A stretch of DNA of 64,000 bases from Coxiellaceae bacterium (GTDB lineage: Bacteria; Pseudomonadota; Gammaproteobacteria; Coxiellales; Coxiellaceae), in the NCBI GenBank assembly GCA_029212925.1, contig JARGOB010000001.1:1-64000 (forward strand). The letters are read 5' to 3'. Below are positions 17,263-27,480 of the stretch, piece by piece. The notes under the pieces were generated by a model, which saw only the letters and a list, made by a program, of their open reading frames with translations, did not search any database and had not been told where the DNA came from. Position numbers and translations under genes: made by a program. How positions within the stretch are numbered: position 1 is the first letter of the stretch; every line of letters starts with the position of its first letter.

Positions 17263-19581
17263 ATGAGCAGAGCAAGGCCCCAGTATTTATCCGAAGACTC
17301 TTCATTATCCAGAGTGCTGAGTGGTATTAATGATGATTTAGAGTTGAAAACCAGTAGCATCAAAAAGCGACTCGAGCGTAATGAAAGAATACGTCAAGCT
17401 AAAGAAGCGGGTGAAGCCGAGCCAATAGTAGTGGATTTACCAAAAATTGGTACAGTTGAAGTTATCAGCCTCAAGGATCAAGGTGTTACTCCTGGTTTGT
17501 TTTGGAAAAAAGTAATGCCAGAAGCGGACGGTTCTTTTGTGCGTGGCATGATCAAATATGCTAAGCAGGGTAATATCAAGGAAGTCGTTGGTGAGCAAGC
17601 AGCGATGCAACTAGCAACAGTCACTATGTCTGATCGGGTACAAATAGCAGATTGCTTTATACATCCGGCCGTTGTTAGTGGTGATTCAACGGTGGTATTA
17701 ATTTCTACATTTAATCAAGCCATGAAACCCATGACCGACTTTGCAGTTAATTATACAGATAAAGGAAATAACCATGGAGTGTTGACCGCGGCGGGTAATG
17801 AGCGCAGTGAGGGGTTGTCGCCAGTAGCAGTAACTGGTTTAGCCGATTTGTTATTTTTTTCGTATTTGTGCCAAGATTCAGACCTTATTGGTAAGGCTTG
17901 CCAGAATAAAGGTATCGTCGACGGCCAATTATTTTTATTTGACCTGGTATTTCAAACGGAAGGGCCGAAATTTATAAAGGGGCCGATACGCATAAACTTT
18001 GATACTTTATTTGATGTAGATCCACAACAGCTGCAAGTGACCAGTCACTACAGTGATGGCGACAGAGCAAGGCTCAAAAAAATTGGTGATGTTGTTCGTC
18101 ATATTCAAGTGAGAAACCTTTCAGTTTTACAGCATACTCCGATTGAAGAACGGGTAAGCGCCTTATTACAATTGCGTCAACGAATTCCACAGATGCAAGA
18201 GGTTTTACAGCAGCAAGCGACTCATTATCGACTATTAGCTGATAACAGTTTGACAGACTCACCTGAGTCTAAAGTGTATGCTGAAATTTCACGTAACTAT
18301 TCAAATGCTCAGACACAGCTATTTAAACGTACGCAGGAAATTAATGTGCATTTTGAGGAGGTGTTTGCTAGGGCTGATGAAATTAATGCGGCTAGTTCGC
18401 CACGTATCACACGGCTTGAAAAAAACTATGACGACGTGAGAGACGCAGGTGAGATTGAATACAAAGAAGAAGATGGCAGAAGTTATGTTTTACGAGAAGT
18501 TGAAATTGATACTCCTGCATGCGATGTGAAATGGGATCAAGTTATTATTAGTCGCATGTACATGCTGCAACAACTGGTTAATCAGCAGCAATATAGCTTT
18601 TATGGTCATGATAAAATAAAGGGTGTTGTGTTGGCAGCAGCACATAAAGTGGATGATATGCCACTGGCTGCTTCGGTTGATTTTAGCTCATTACTAGTGC
18701 AGCCTAACCCAGCGGATCCAGATAAAATTAACGTTATGCTCCGTATTGAGGTTGAGGATATAACAAAAATATCTGTGGTTCGTGATAATCTTATGAGGCT
18801 TAGCAAATTGCTTGGAGTTGGCGAATCATTACTGTACTCCCCCGCGCATATCGCAGAACATAAGCCAACATTTAGTTTAACTATTCCGCAGCATGCTTTG
18901 TTGCAGTTAAGTGATGAGCGCCTTCGCGAATTGATGGCGCCAGAGACAGCCCCAATTACTTCGCAGCGCGTTATTGAAGAATCTCCCTATATGGCAGTAA
19001 CTGCTGTTAAATTTTTTGATCGCATGGCTGAATTAGCCGGTGAAATGCCCAGTGTGGCGATGACAGCGATGGCAATAAAGCAACAGCAATATGAGATTTG
19101 CTGCTTTATGAAGGAGCCGGTTCCTCCTCCTTTGTTGCCATTAGTTAATGGCCTCGCTGGTAAGGCGTTAGGTGAAGAGTGCTCACCGAATGTATATGTA
19201 GATGCTGTTATTGATTATTTTCAATTAGCACATGAGCTGGATTTGAATAAGCTTGCCACTGATATGATGTTGCAAGAAGTGAAGGCACCAGAAAAATACG
19301 CCAGTAGTGACGTGGTTCGTTTGCGTGATCATATGAAAAAAATTACAGCGTTACCCTTTGAGCAACGTCAGGTTGCGGTCGACAGCATGAAGAAGTCAGT
19401 TGTTGTCAGGCAGAACGCGTGTCGGTGGCAAGCAAGTGCTCTTACTTCGTCACTGGTTCGTCAAGACGGCCATGGACATTTGGGTGTCTATGACAGGCAG
19501 CAGCAACGTGTCTCTTTTAGTCCGCAACACTCAAGAAGTACGCGTCGTTTTGAGGGTGCCAAGCCAGCTAAGTTGTGTTAA
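17263..19581 (+). CDS. Large unknown protein, 772 aa, with kinase-like signatures
   Basis: No standard family is recognised. About residues 80-250 read like the degenerate protein/lipid-kinase fold found in some Legionella effectors: a Lys pair in LFWKKVMP (82-83), a possible pairing Glu in VVGEQAA (E111), a hinge-like VVLISTF, then YLCQDSDLIG (D205, D207), QNKGIVDG (N215, G217) and LFLFD (D227). These stand in the order of a catalytic loop and metal-binding loop, although the metal Asp is not followed by Gly. About 280-390 is Gln-rich helical, probably coiled coil. The C-terminus is basic and ends KPAKLC. There is no signal peptide. ATG at 17263 has AAGAGG upstream. It is divergent from oxyR. 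A host-directed kinase-like effector is a reasonable guess only. Confidence 0.7.
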   Translation: MSRARPQYLSEDSSLSRVLSGINDDLELKTSSIKKRLERNERIRQAKEAGEAEPIVVDLPKIGTVEVISLKDQGVTPGLFWKKVMPEADGSFVRGMIKYAKQGNIKEVVGEQAAMQLATVTMSDRVQIADCFIHPAVVSGDSTVVLISTFNQAMKPMTDFAVNYTDKGNNHGVLTAAGNERSEGLSPVAVTGLADLLFFSYLCQDSDLIGKACQNKGIVDGQLFLFDLVFQTEGPKFIKGPIRINFDTLFDVDPQQLQVTSHYSDGDRARLKKIGDVVRHIQVRNLSVLQHTPIEERVSALLQLRQRIPQMQEVLQQQATHYRLLADNSLTDSPESKVYAEISRNYSNAQTQLFKRTQEINVHFEEVFARADEINAASSPRITRLEKNYDDVRDAGEIEYKEEDGRSYVLREVEIDTPACDVKWDQVIISRMYMLQQLVNQQQYSFYGHDKIKGVVLAAAHKVDDMPLAASVDFSSLLVQPNPADPDKINVMLRIEVEDITKISVVRDNLMRLSKLLGVGESLLYSPAHIAEHKPTFSLTIPQHALLQLSDERLRELMAPETAPITSQRVIEESPYMAVTAVKFFDRMAELAGEMPSVAMTAMAIKQQQYEICCFMKEPVPPPLLPLVNGLAGKALGEECSPNVYVDAVIDYFQLAHELDLNKLATDMMLQEVKAPEKYASSDVVRLRDHMKKITALPFEQRQVAVDSMKKSVVVRQNACRWQASALTSSLVRQDGHGHLGVYDRQQQRVSFSPQHSRSTRRFEGAKPAKLC

Positions 19582-19600
19582 ATATGCAATGGGGTATACT
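19573..19600 (+). promoter_or_regulatory. Candidate promoter for gene at 19652
   Basis: TTGTGT (19573-19578), a 16-base spacer and TATACT (19595-19600) lie just after the previous gene ends, about 50 bases before the GTG at 19652. Confidence 0.4.
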
Positions 19601-19651
19601 AACTGATCGTATGGGGGTTGCGAGACTGTTAGCGTAAAGAGTGAGATTCTT

Positions 19652-20821
19652 GTGCGACATTTGATCGAAGTGCGAACCCATAATGCTTGGGTGCATGCCA
19701 GCATTGCCGAAGTGGCTTATCCCGTTAATCTAACCCCCGAATCAGCATCTGTAGCAACCATTCAAGCGATTAGCGCGGGTTCTCCAGTGAATGCTGATAT
19801 TGTCTGGAAAATGTTCGCTGATTTAGAGTCGTGGACTAATATTGATGTGGTTAATGATGAGCTGGTGACGCTGAGCTACCCGAAAATCAACCCATGGATG
19901 ACGGTGAAGTATCAGCCTTCAATAGATCCGGCGGCTGATGATCAGGCCAAAATGTTTGTTTTTGATAAAATTGTATTTGGCAAAATTTCCATTGATAACA
20001 TTGATCATACTCAATTGATTAAGGCGCAACACCATATTCAGCTTGATGAGATTGCGCGTGCTGTACAGTATATTGCTGTTAAAGTTGATTTAAATACTCA
20101 GCGGCATACATTAATGCCTAATCATAAACAAATAAAAGACGATAAAGGTAAGGTGGATCATGTGACGATTCCAACAGTTGAAGCTGGTTTTGATTACGGT
20201 TTAAGCACGCAAGGCTTTACTGGTTATTTACAGCAACCTTCGCCGCAATCATTCTCACGACTTAAAAGGAATTGTGCCGATCATGTGTCTCGTGTGATGA
20301 AATATTGCCAGCACCACGCAAAAAATTTCGATGTTACACAGCAACTTCAACAAACAGAAAAATCCACCCATTCATTATTGGGTGTCAGTAATCCGAATGT
20401 GCGCTTGCCGTGGGGTAAAACAATCAAAAGTTATGCAAAAATCATTCGGCAACATATTTTGCAGGCAACCATTAATGATGCGAAAAATTTATTAACTCCT
20501 GCACAAAAAATTCACCAAGTGATTGAGATTGAAATGTTACGGCTACAGGATGGTATCCATAATATCAATAACAGTTGTGTGGCTATAGTTAGGCAGAAAA
20601 GTTTGGCAATGAAAAAAGCCAAGCTGCAAGCCTTGCGATTATATAAGCAGCAGGTTGAAACATGTGATGAGGCGACAATGATTTCGATGTTAAGCGCGTT
20701 ATGTGATAATGTTGCAATCAAGGCTGGCATGACCCGGCATAAAACCGCTGATCATTTGCGCCAATTATTGGCAGCTGTTCAGCCTGAATATGAACAAGTA
20801 CCGCAAGGAATGACTGCATGA
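19652..20821 (+). CDS. Unknown protein, 389 aa
   Basis: I do not recognise a family. The product is soluble, mixed alpha/beta in the first half and helical in the last 170 residues, where Lys, Gln and Ala dominate. One segment, RLKRNCADHVSRVMKYC, resembles the N-C-x-x-x-V helix around the active Cys of some papain-like effector domains, but no matching His or Asp can be assigned. The start is GTG at 19652, with AGAGTGAG upstream; there is no ATG alternative nearby. Its last four bases (ATGA) overlap the next gene, so both are translated from one mRNA. It follows the 772-aa gene by 70 bases. Confidence 0.65.
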   Translation: MRHLIEVRTHNAWVHASIAEVAYPVNLTPESASVATIQAISAGSPVNADIVWKMFADLESWTNIDVVNDELVTLSYPKINPWMTVKYQPSIDPAADDQAKMFVFDKIVFGKISIDNIDHTQLIKAQHHIQLDEIARAVQYIAVKVDLNTQRHTLMPNHKQIKDDKGKVDHVTIPTVEAGFDYGLSTQGFTGYLQQPSPQSFSRLKRNCADHVSRVMKYCQHHAKNFDVTQQLQQTEKSTHSLLGVSNPNVRLPWGKTIKSYAKIIRQHILQATINDAKNLLTPAQKIHQVIEIEMLRLQDGIHNINNSCVAIVRQKSLAMKKAKLQALRLYKQQVETCDEATMISMLSALCDNVAIKAGMTRHKTADHLRQLLAAVQPEYEQVPQGMTA

Positions 20822-21426
20822 ATACTGCACTGATCAATGAGATTATCACCTTTTGGTTGGGTGATGTGTCGACTGAACAACCATTACCGAATGAAGCGAT
20901 TACTTCGCAGTGGTGGCGCAAAGATGCAGCGTTTGATCAGCAAATTAGAATGCGGTTTGAAGGGCATATTAAAAAAGCTGAACAAGGTGGTTATATTGAA
21001 TGGTTGGCGACACCGCGAGGCTGTTTAGCCTATGTTTTATTGTTGGATCAATTCAGTCGTAATATTTATCGAGGTACTGCGCAAGCTTTCATTTATGACC
21101 CGCTGGCTTTAGCGGCTGCTGAATTTTGTGTTGATGCAGAATTGGATCAAGAGTTGCTGCCTGTTGAGCGTGCGTTTGTTTATATGCCATTTGAGCACAG
21201 TGAGTTATTAGAAAATCAACAACGTTCCGTCGAATTGTTTGAAGCGTTAGCGCAATCGGTTGAGCCTGAAAGCCGCGCATTATTTGCTGGATTTGTTAAT
21301 TATGCCATGGCGCATTTGCGTGTGATCGAACAGTTCAATCGCTTTCCGCATCGCAATGAGATAATTGATCGTCCATCAACTGTAGAAGAGATCGAGTATC
21401 TAGCTCAGCCTAATAGTGGTTTTTGA
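20818..21426 (+). CDS. DUF924 family protein, 202 aa
   Basis: The sequence matches the DUF924 (YgfB-unrelated, TPR-like helical) family from end to end. It starts with EIITFWLGD, then QWWRKDAAFDQQIR, CLAYVLLLDQFSRNIYRGTAQAFIYDPLA, YMPFEHSELLENQQRSVELF and the closing RFPHRNEIIDRPSTVEEIEYL. Function is not established; the fold is all-helical and the protein cytosolic. ATG at 20818 overlaps the stop of the preceding gene (ATGA), so translation is coupled. The overlap may be secondary, because DUF924 genes are usually found as single genes in many genomes. Confidence 0.9.
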   Translation: MNTALINEIITFWLGDVSTEQPLPNEAITSQWWRKDAAFDQQIRMRFEGHIKKAEQGGYIEWLATPRGCLAYVLLLDQFSRNIYRGTAQAFIYDPLALAAAEFCVDAELDQELLPVERAFVYMPFEHSELLENQQRSVELFEALAQSVEPESRALFAGFVNYAMAHLRVIEQFNRFPHRNEIIDRPSTVEEIEYLAQPNSGF

Positions 21427-21443
21427 AAATGACCGTTTTTTTT

Positions 21444-21478
21444 ATGCCTAGCAGGCGCCTACAAATAACAGTAGGCAT
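21444..21478. other. Hairpin between convergent genes
   Basis: ATGCCTA (21444-21450) pairs with TAGGCAT (21472-21478), and an alternative GCCTAC/GTAGGC stem (21457-21462, 21471-21476) lies inside. There is no T-run on the proper side for either strand, so it is not a standard terminator. The 202-base gap holds no gene that I can see. Confidence 0.35.
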
Positions 21479-21628
21479 ATAAAAATATAAGCTATTATAT
21501 GGCTTCTGATATTTAGTGACTTAGCCATGCATGATGTAATGAAGCGTAGGGTTAGGATACATATGATATATTGAGGAGCATCAAAGTGAAGTTCTTGGTG
21601 CAGCCATAGTCTGCAACTGGCTATACCG

Positions 21629-22624
21629 TCAAAGCACCATCGCTAAATCATCGCCTGCCTTATGTGCGGTTGTTTCAACTGGGCTTGCTGGTTTGAATAA
21701 ACCCAATCGAGTTTCTGTTATCAGGCAACGAGCAGATTGTATGGCAGTTACTTGAAATAACGAAAGCATGGTTGCTTGCAATAATAATCTGCCCTGTTCA
21801 ATACTGGTGTCTGTAGTTTCCTTATTCCATAGCATCAACAAAAAGTTGACGACGGGTTTCATCAGATGAAAAGTATATTCAGTATCATATAGATTGCCTG
21901 GATCGTATGCCTCTAATAAAGCACGTTGCTGTTTATGGTCTAATTTTGATTTGACTGCAAATAACGCTAAGTCATAGCTACGGTGGTTATTGCCAGCGTA
22001 TTCCCAGTCAACAAATGTCGGTTCGTCTTCGCTATGATAGATGCTGCTGGGTAGTAAATCGTTGTGTGACGACACGCGATACTCAGTCTGTCTATGTAAC
22101 ACGAGCATTAAAGCAGAGATGCTCGGGTAGAATTCTTTAATCAATTGTGCTTTGGCTGTTGTTGCTTGTTCATACGGCCACAGTGAGTTTTCTACAGTTT
22201 TATGTAAGGTAAAGTCACCTTTTAGTTTTGCATGTGCGTGCAGTGAACGTATTTGTTGTCCGATTGCGGTAATTGCAGATGAGTCTAATTGTGACTTAAG
22301 CATGCTGGCAAAGCACGCATTACTATCCACTTGCTGGCACAGTTGAAAGCCATGCTTTGGATCATTAAATAATACATTGGTAAAAAAGCCTTTGCGATTG
22401 AGTTCAACTAAATTGTCGTGTTCGTTAGTACGAGTGAAGGGTGGCCAGAGTTTGCCGTTGAAGCGCACTAAGTACTCAGTGTCTGATGTATCGCTCACAG
22501 TAACAAAGGTATTTGTTACGCTTTCAGCCATTGCGGTATCAGTGGCTTCTGCGATAGGTTGTGCAAGTGTGATCCCTAGGCTATTAAAAGCTTGCTCAAT
22601 GCGGCGGTAAGTGTTGTGTCTCAT
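21629..22624 (-). CDS. Choline/ethanolamine-kinase-like phosphotransferase, 331 aa
   Basis: Belongs to the aminoglycoside phosphotransferase / choline kinase superfamily, shown by the Brenner motif VSSHNDLLPSSIY followed by FVDWEYAGNNHRSYDLALF. The first is the catalytic loop (Asp is the base) and the second carries the metal-binding Asp. In the usual HNDLxxxN pattern the last residue is Asn; here it is Ser, although a nearby His-Ser-Glu-Asp run could contribute. Relatives phosphorylate choline, ethanolamine or thiamine. An intact nucleotide-binding N-lobe is plausible (EYLVRFNGKLWPPFTR). ATG at 22624. It is convergent with the DUF924 gene and divergent from guaB. A role in phosphocholine decoration or lipid salvage is inference. 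Confidence 0.82.
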   Translation of the reverse strand: MRHNTYRRIEQAFNSLGITLAQPIAEATDTAMAESVTNTFVTVSDTSDTEYLVRFNGKLWPPFTRTNEHDNLVELNRKGFFTNVLFNDPKHGFQLCQQVDSNACFASMLKSQLDSSAITAIGQQIRSLHAHAKLKGDFTLHKTVENSLWPYEQATTAKAQLIKEFYPSISALMLVLHRQTEYRVSSHNDLLPSSIYHSEDEPTFVDWEYAGNNHRSYDLALFAVKSKLDHKQQRALLEAYDPGNLYDTEYTFHLMKPVVNFLLMLWNKETTDTSIEQGRLLLQATMLSLFQVTAIQSARCLITETRLGLFKPASPVETTAHKAGDDLAMVL

Positions 22625-22695
22625 GTTGTTGCCCTTGTCTGGCTTTGTGTTTATTGTCAGATTAGCGAGGCAATGTTGATAGGTAAAGTTGAATT

Positions 22696-22701
22696 ATTAT
22701 A
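22696..22701 (-). promoter_or_regulatory. Candidate -10 box for the phosphotransferase gene
   Basis: TATAAT on the minus strand stands about 72 bases upstream of the phosphotransferase ATG. No good -35 hexamer is visible. The 342-base divergent gap also has a GGCGC/GCGCC hairpin near 22784-22800 and otherwise no supported gene. Confidence 0.3.
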
Positions 22702-22909
22702 TCACTTTAATAGGCAATAGCTATTAAATAAATTAACAGGTCACTTGCGTTGAAAACAACTTGTTGAATAGGTGTGATAATTGAGGCGCGCTGTGCGCCT
22801 TGATAGCTACCATAGTGCAACGGCAAGCCTGGCAGGGGTACCTGCAAAGGTAGTTATTACCGGGGCGAAAATTACCTGGTCTTATATCAGTGGCTGAGCA
22901 ATAATTCAC

Positions 22910-22938
22910 TTGCGCAATAGGGGTTCTGAGGCTAGAAT
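22910..22938 (+). promoter_or_regulatory. Promoter of guaB-guaA
   Basis: TTGCGC (22910-22915), a 17-base spacer and TAGAAT (22933-22938) lie 28 bases before the guaB ATG, giving a short leader that contains the Shine-Dalgarno CGGAG. Confidence 0.55.
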
Positions 22939-22954
22939 ATGCCGTTAATCTTAA

Positions 22955-24445
<1,491 letters not shown>

Positions 24446-24458
24446 AGGAACACAAGCT

Positions 24459-26039
24459 ATGACGGTTGATCTCCATAATCAACGTATTTTGATTTTAGAT
24501 TTTGGTTCGCAATATACTCAGCTGATTGCTCGGCGTATTCGTGAGTTAGGTGTTTTCAGTGAAATTGTACCGTGCGATTGTGAAGCGAGTTTTATCGAGC
24601 AATACGCACCCGATGGTATTATTTTATCTGGTGGCCCTGAATCAGTGATCGCGGATGAAACCTTGGTAGCACCCGAGATAGTATTTGAATTGGGCTGTCC
24701 TGTATTAGGCATTTGTTATGGTATGCAAACCATGGCTAAACAGCTGGGTGGCCAAGTAGATGTCGGTCATGCTAAGGAATTTGGCTATGCCAAAGCAGAA
24801 TTAATTGCAGAAACGGATATATTTACTGATATTGAAGATGAGGTATTAGAAAACGGTGCAAAAGCATTAGACGTGTGGATGAGTCATGGCGATCATGTTT
24901 CAGCTGTGCCAAAAGGGTTTGAAGTAGTTGCTAAAACTGAGCAATGCCCAATCGTGGCGATGGTTGATAGTAAGCGACAATTCTTTGGTTTGCAGTTTCA
25001 CCCTGAAGTGACTCATACGCAACAAGGCGGTCGTATTTTAGCGCGCTTTATCCATGATATTTGCGGTTGTGGCAATGAATGGACGATGGATAATATTATT
25101 GAGTCATCGGTTGAAGCGTTACAGCGTACCGTTGGTGATGATCATGTGTTAGTGGCTTTGTCAGGTGGTGTCGATTCATCAGTGGTAGCCGCATTACTGC
25201 AACGAGCGATTGGTGATCAACTCACTTGTGTGTTTGTTGATACCGGTTTATTGCGTTTAGGTGAAGCCGAAGAAGTCGAGCGTTTGTTTAAGCAGCATCT
25301 CGGTATGAATCTTATTACTGTAGATGCTAAAGCTGAATTTTATTCAGTGCTTGCCGGCAAGTCAGACCCTGAAGAAAAACGTAAAGCGATCGGTGAAACC
25401 TTTATACGTATATTCGAGCAAGAATCAAAAAAATTAGCCGGTGACATAAAATGGTTAGCGCAAGGTACGATTTATCCGGATGTGATTGAATCAGCCAAAG
25501 CGAAATCAGGTAAAGCACATGTGATTAAGTCACATCATAATGTCGGCGGCTTGCCGGATGATATGCCGTTCGAATTAATCGAACCGTTACGTGAGTTATT
25601 TAAAGATGAAGTGCGTGTGATGGGGCAAACCTTAGGTTTGCCAACGGAATTAGTCTATCGTCACCCATTTCCTGGTCCTGGTTTGGCTGTGCGTATGTTA
25701 GGGGAAGTAAAGCCCGAATATGTAGAAACGCTACAACGCGCCGATGATATTTTTATTTCTGAACTGCGCAAAGCAGATCTGTATTATGAAACCAGTCAAG
25801 CTTTCGCCGTGTTTTTGCCTGTGAAGTCGGTTGGTGTGAAAGGTGATCAACGTTGCTATGAATATGTGATAGCATTGCGTGCGGTTAAAACCATAGACTT
25901 TATGACCGCGCATTGGGCAGAGTTGCCGCATGCGTTTTTAGCGCAAGTTAGCAACCGGATTATTAATGAAATTGGACATGTGTCGCGGGTGGTATATGAT
26001 ATATCTGGCAAGCCACCCTCTACAATCGAGTGGGAATAA
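24459..26039 (+). CDS. guaA: GMP synthase (glutamine-hydrolysing) GuaA
   Basis: Converts XMP to GMP with ATP and glutamine. ATG at 24459 gives 526 residues, close to the 525 of E. coli, and has AAAGGA upstream; the frame is open further upstream into guaB but that extension is not homologous. The N-terminal class I glutamine amidotransferase domain starts [18 protein letters not shown] and has the nucleophile Cys in GICYGMQ and the His/Glu pair in [10 protein letters not shown]. The ATP pyrophosphatase domain has the P-loop [14 protein letters not shown], and the C-terminal dimerisation domain contains [12 protein letters not shown] and ends PPSTIEWE, the family's usual terminus. Confidence 0.98.
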   Translation: MTVDLHNQRILILDFGSQYTQLIARRIRELGVFSEIVPCDCEASFIEQYAPDGIILSGGPESVIADETLVAPEIVFELGCPVLGICYGMQTMAKQLGGQVDVGHAKEFGYAKAELIAETDIFTDIEDEVLENGAKALDVWMSHGDHVSAVPKGFEVVAKTEQCPIVAMVDSKRQFFGLQFHPEVTHTQQGGRILARFIHDICGCGNEWTMDNIIESSVEALQRTVGDDHVLVALSGGVDSSVVAALLQRAIGDQLTCVFVDTGLLRLGEAEEVERLFKQHLGMNLITVDAKAEFYSVLAGKSDPEEKRKAIGETFIRIFEQESKKLAGDIKWLAQGTIYPDVIESAKAKSGKAHVIKSHHNVGGLPDDMPFELIEPLRELFKDEVRVMGQTLGLPTELVYRHPFPGPGLAVRMLGEVKPEYVETLQRADDIFISELRKADLYYETSQAFAVFLPVKSVGVKGDQRCYEYVIALRAVKTIDFMTAHWAELPHAFLAQVSNRIINEIGHVSRVVYDISGKPPSTIEWE

Positions 26040-26040
26040 A

Positions 26041-26178
26041 GATCGGTGATATCTCTACTAGAATGGAGCCATTACATCAATTTTTTGCGCTTCGCTGCTC
26101 ATTTAGCTAGCTGTAAACTCCGCTGCGATGCTCAAAAATTGATGTACTTGCTCTCATTCTAGCGAGATCTCAACGATC
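26041..26178. repeat. 138-bp imperfect inverted-repeat (MITE-like) element
   Basis: Arms of about 48-50 bases (26041-26090 and 26129-26178) are near-complementary, with a shared series GATCG, TGA, ATCTC, CTAGAATG, GAGC and TACATCAATTTTT around a roughly 40-base centre that holds a TTTAGCTAGCTGTAAA palindrome. It starts 2 bases after the guaA stop. It may be a miniature inverted-repeat element or a long hairpin serving as a terminator for guaBA. No transposase is encoded. Confidence 0.8.
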
Positions 26179-26226
26179 TTTTAGTTTTAGTTGAGAAATA
26201 AAAAAAATCATGTGGGAGAGATAATT

Positions 26227-26886
26227 ATGATGCAAGCATATCCGCCGGGGGAAAACCCTTTTGATGATACAAGCCCTTATGACTTAGAAGCACCGCAGCC
26301 GGGTGGTAAACAGCCTGCAGCAGCGACAGTTGGAGGAGTTTTAGCTGATCCATTGTTCGTTGTGATGGGCGGCAAGCCGATGGTTCATCGGGTAATGGCA
26401 CAAGAGCGGCGGCAGATGCTATATAATTCAGTCGCGCGACTTGCAGTGGCCAGTGTGATACTGGGCGGGTTGTATACGGCGGTAGCGGCTGAAATTAATG
26501 CGTTTAGAGTCAAGCCGCTGGATGGTCATGTGGCTGGCAAGTGGGGTTTGATTGGTTTAGCGGCTACGTTGGTGAGTTATACTGCGGTTCGTATTTATAC
26601 CGTTAATAAGTACAATAAAGAAGATGATCGTAACTTAACTGAGGTGATAGCCACTCCGGTCCTTACGATACCCGCTACTATGTTACTGTTGGCAACTGAA
26701 AAAAATTGGAAGTCAGACGGTGATGGTTTGGCAGTGAGTTCAGCTGTGGTGGCCCATATTGCTTTGGTTGCAGCTTTAGGGGCGTTAGCTTATTTTGCTA
26801 AAAAGGCGATTGAAACGTACCGTAATAGACAGCCGGTATTAGACATGTACGCGGATTTACGCGAACAATACGAAGTGAGCTTGTAA
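26227..26886 (+). CDS. Unknown membrane protein, 219 aa
   Basis: No family recognised. The ATG at 26227 is chosen because GGGAGAG stands 6 bases upstream. The first 65 residues are cytosol-like and Pro/Gly-rich (YPPGENPFDDTSPYDLE). Four hydrophobic segments follow in two pairs: about 67-90 (VASVILGGLYTAVAA), 106-126, 140-160 and 175-200, the last two less certain, then a short charged tail. The arrangement, an N-terminal soluble part and hairpin-like membrane pairs, is found in proteins inserted into host membranes by intracellular bacteria, but there is no direct evidence. It lies 3 bases before tadA, so they share an mRNA. Its leader resembles that of the gene at 61112. Confidence 0.7.
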   Translation: MMQAYPPGENPFDDTSPYDLEAPQPGGKQPAAATVGGVLADPLFVVMGGKPMVHRVMAQERRQMLYNSVARLAVASVILGGLYTAVAAEINAFRVKPLDGHVAGKWGLIGLAATLVSYTAVRIYTVNKYNKEDDRNLTEVIATPVLTIPATMLLLATEKNWKSDGDGLAVSSAVVAHIALVAALGALAYFAKKAIETYRNRQPVLDMYADLREQYEVSL

Positions 26887-26889
26887 CGA

Positions 26890-27342
26890 ATGGCAAATTA
26901 TCAAGCACAATATATGCAACGCGCTAAGCAGTTAGCGCAGCAAGCCGCTGACGAGGGTGAAGTGCCCGTGGGTGCTGTGATTGTGCATGATAATAAAGTC
27001 GTGGGTGAGGGGTATAACCAACCGATCACCCATACTGATCCAACACTGCATGCTGAAATGGTTGCGATTCGCGCTGCGGCAAAACAACTCGATAATTACC
27101 GTTTATTAGACTGTGATTTGTATGTGACATTAGAGCCTTGTCCGATGTGTTTGGGTGCCATGTTGTATTCGCGTGTGAAGCGACTGTATTTTGGTGCTTA
27201 TGATGACAAAGCGGGTGCAGTAACTTCCGTGTTTCAATTGCTTGATGAGCCGCGTTTAAATCACCGCATTGAATGGCAGGGCGGTATCGATGCCGATGAT
27301 TGTGCACAGCTATTGAAAGATTTTTTTAAACAGCGTAGGTAG
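26890..27342 (+). CDS. tadA: tRNA-specific adenosine deaminase TadA
   Basis: Deaminates adenosine-34 of tRNA-Arg(ACG) to inosine, which is essential for wobble decoding. The 150 residues show the cytidine-deaminase fold: EVPVGAVIVHDNKVVGEGYNQP, the zinc-binding and proton-shuttling HAEM, and the zinc cysteines in LEPCPMCLGAML, followed by RVKRLYFGAYDDKAGAV. ATG at 26890 starts 3 bases after the membrane-protein stop with no strong Shine-Dalgarno of its own, so translation is probably coupled. In many gammaproteobacteria tadA is near guaBA-like housekeeping genes, as here. Confidence 0.96.
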   Translation: MANYQAQYMQRAKQLAQQAADEGEVPVGAVIVHDNKVVGEGYNQPITHTDPTLHAEMVAIRAAAKQLDNYRLLDCDLYVTLEPCPMCLGAMLYSRVKRLYFGAYDDKAGAVTSVFQLLDEPRLNHRIEWQGGIDADDCAQLLKDFFKQRR

Positions 27343-27366
27343 TTCTTTCAGTGAAATAATTAATCT

Positions 27367-27473
27367 ATTTTATGGGTGTCACCCCTGCGTTGTGTGCTGC
27401 TATTGACGTATCAAGGCGAACAGCGTATCCATAAAATGGACACCCTATCCACCTTGACACAGCAATGCAGTTA
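27367..27473. repeat. Imperfect inverted repeats between tadA and the next gene
   Basis: The gap between two convergent genes holds nested complementary segments: ATTTTATGG (27367-27375) with CCATAAAAT (27429-27437), GGGTGTC (27374-27380) with GACACCC (27439-27445), and CTGCGTTG / TATCAAGG-type pieces repeated in inverse near 27451-27473. It looks like a degraded palindromic element. It may also act as a transcription end for one or both genes. Confidence 0.55.
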
Positions 27474-27480
27474 GTTTGTC

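Noticed and set aside
21444..21478. Hairpin as a terminator for the DUF924 or phosphotransferase gene
   Set aside because: The T-run is on the wrong side for both strands.
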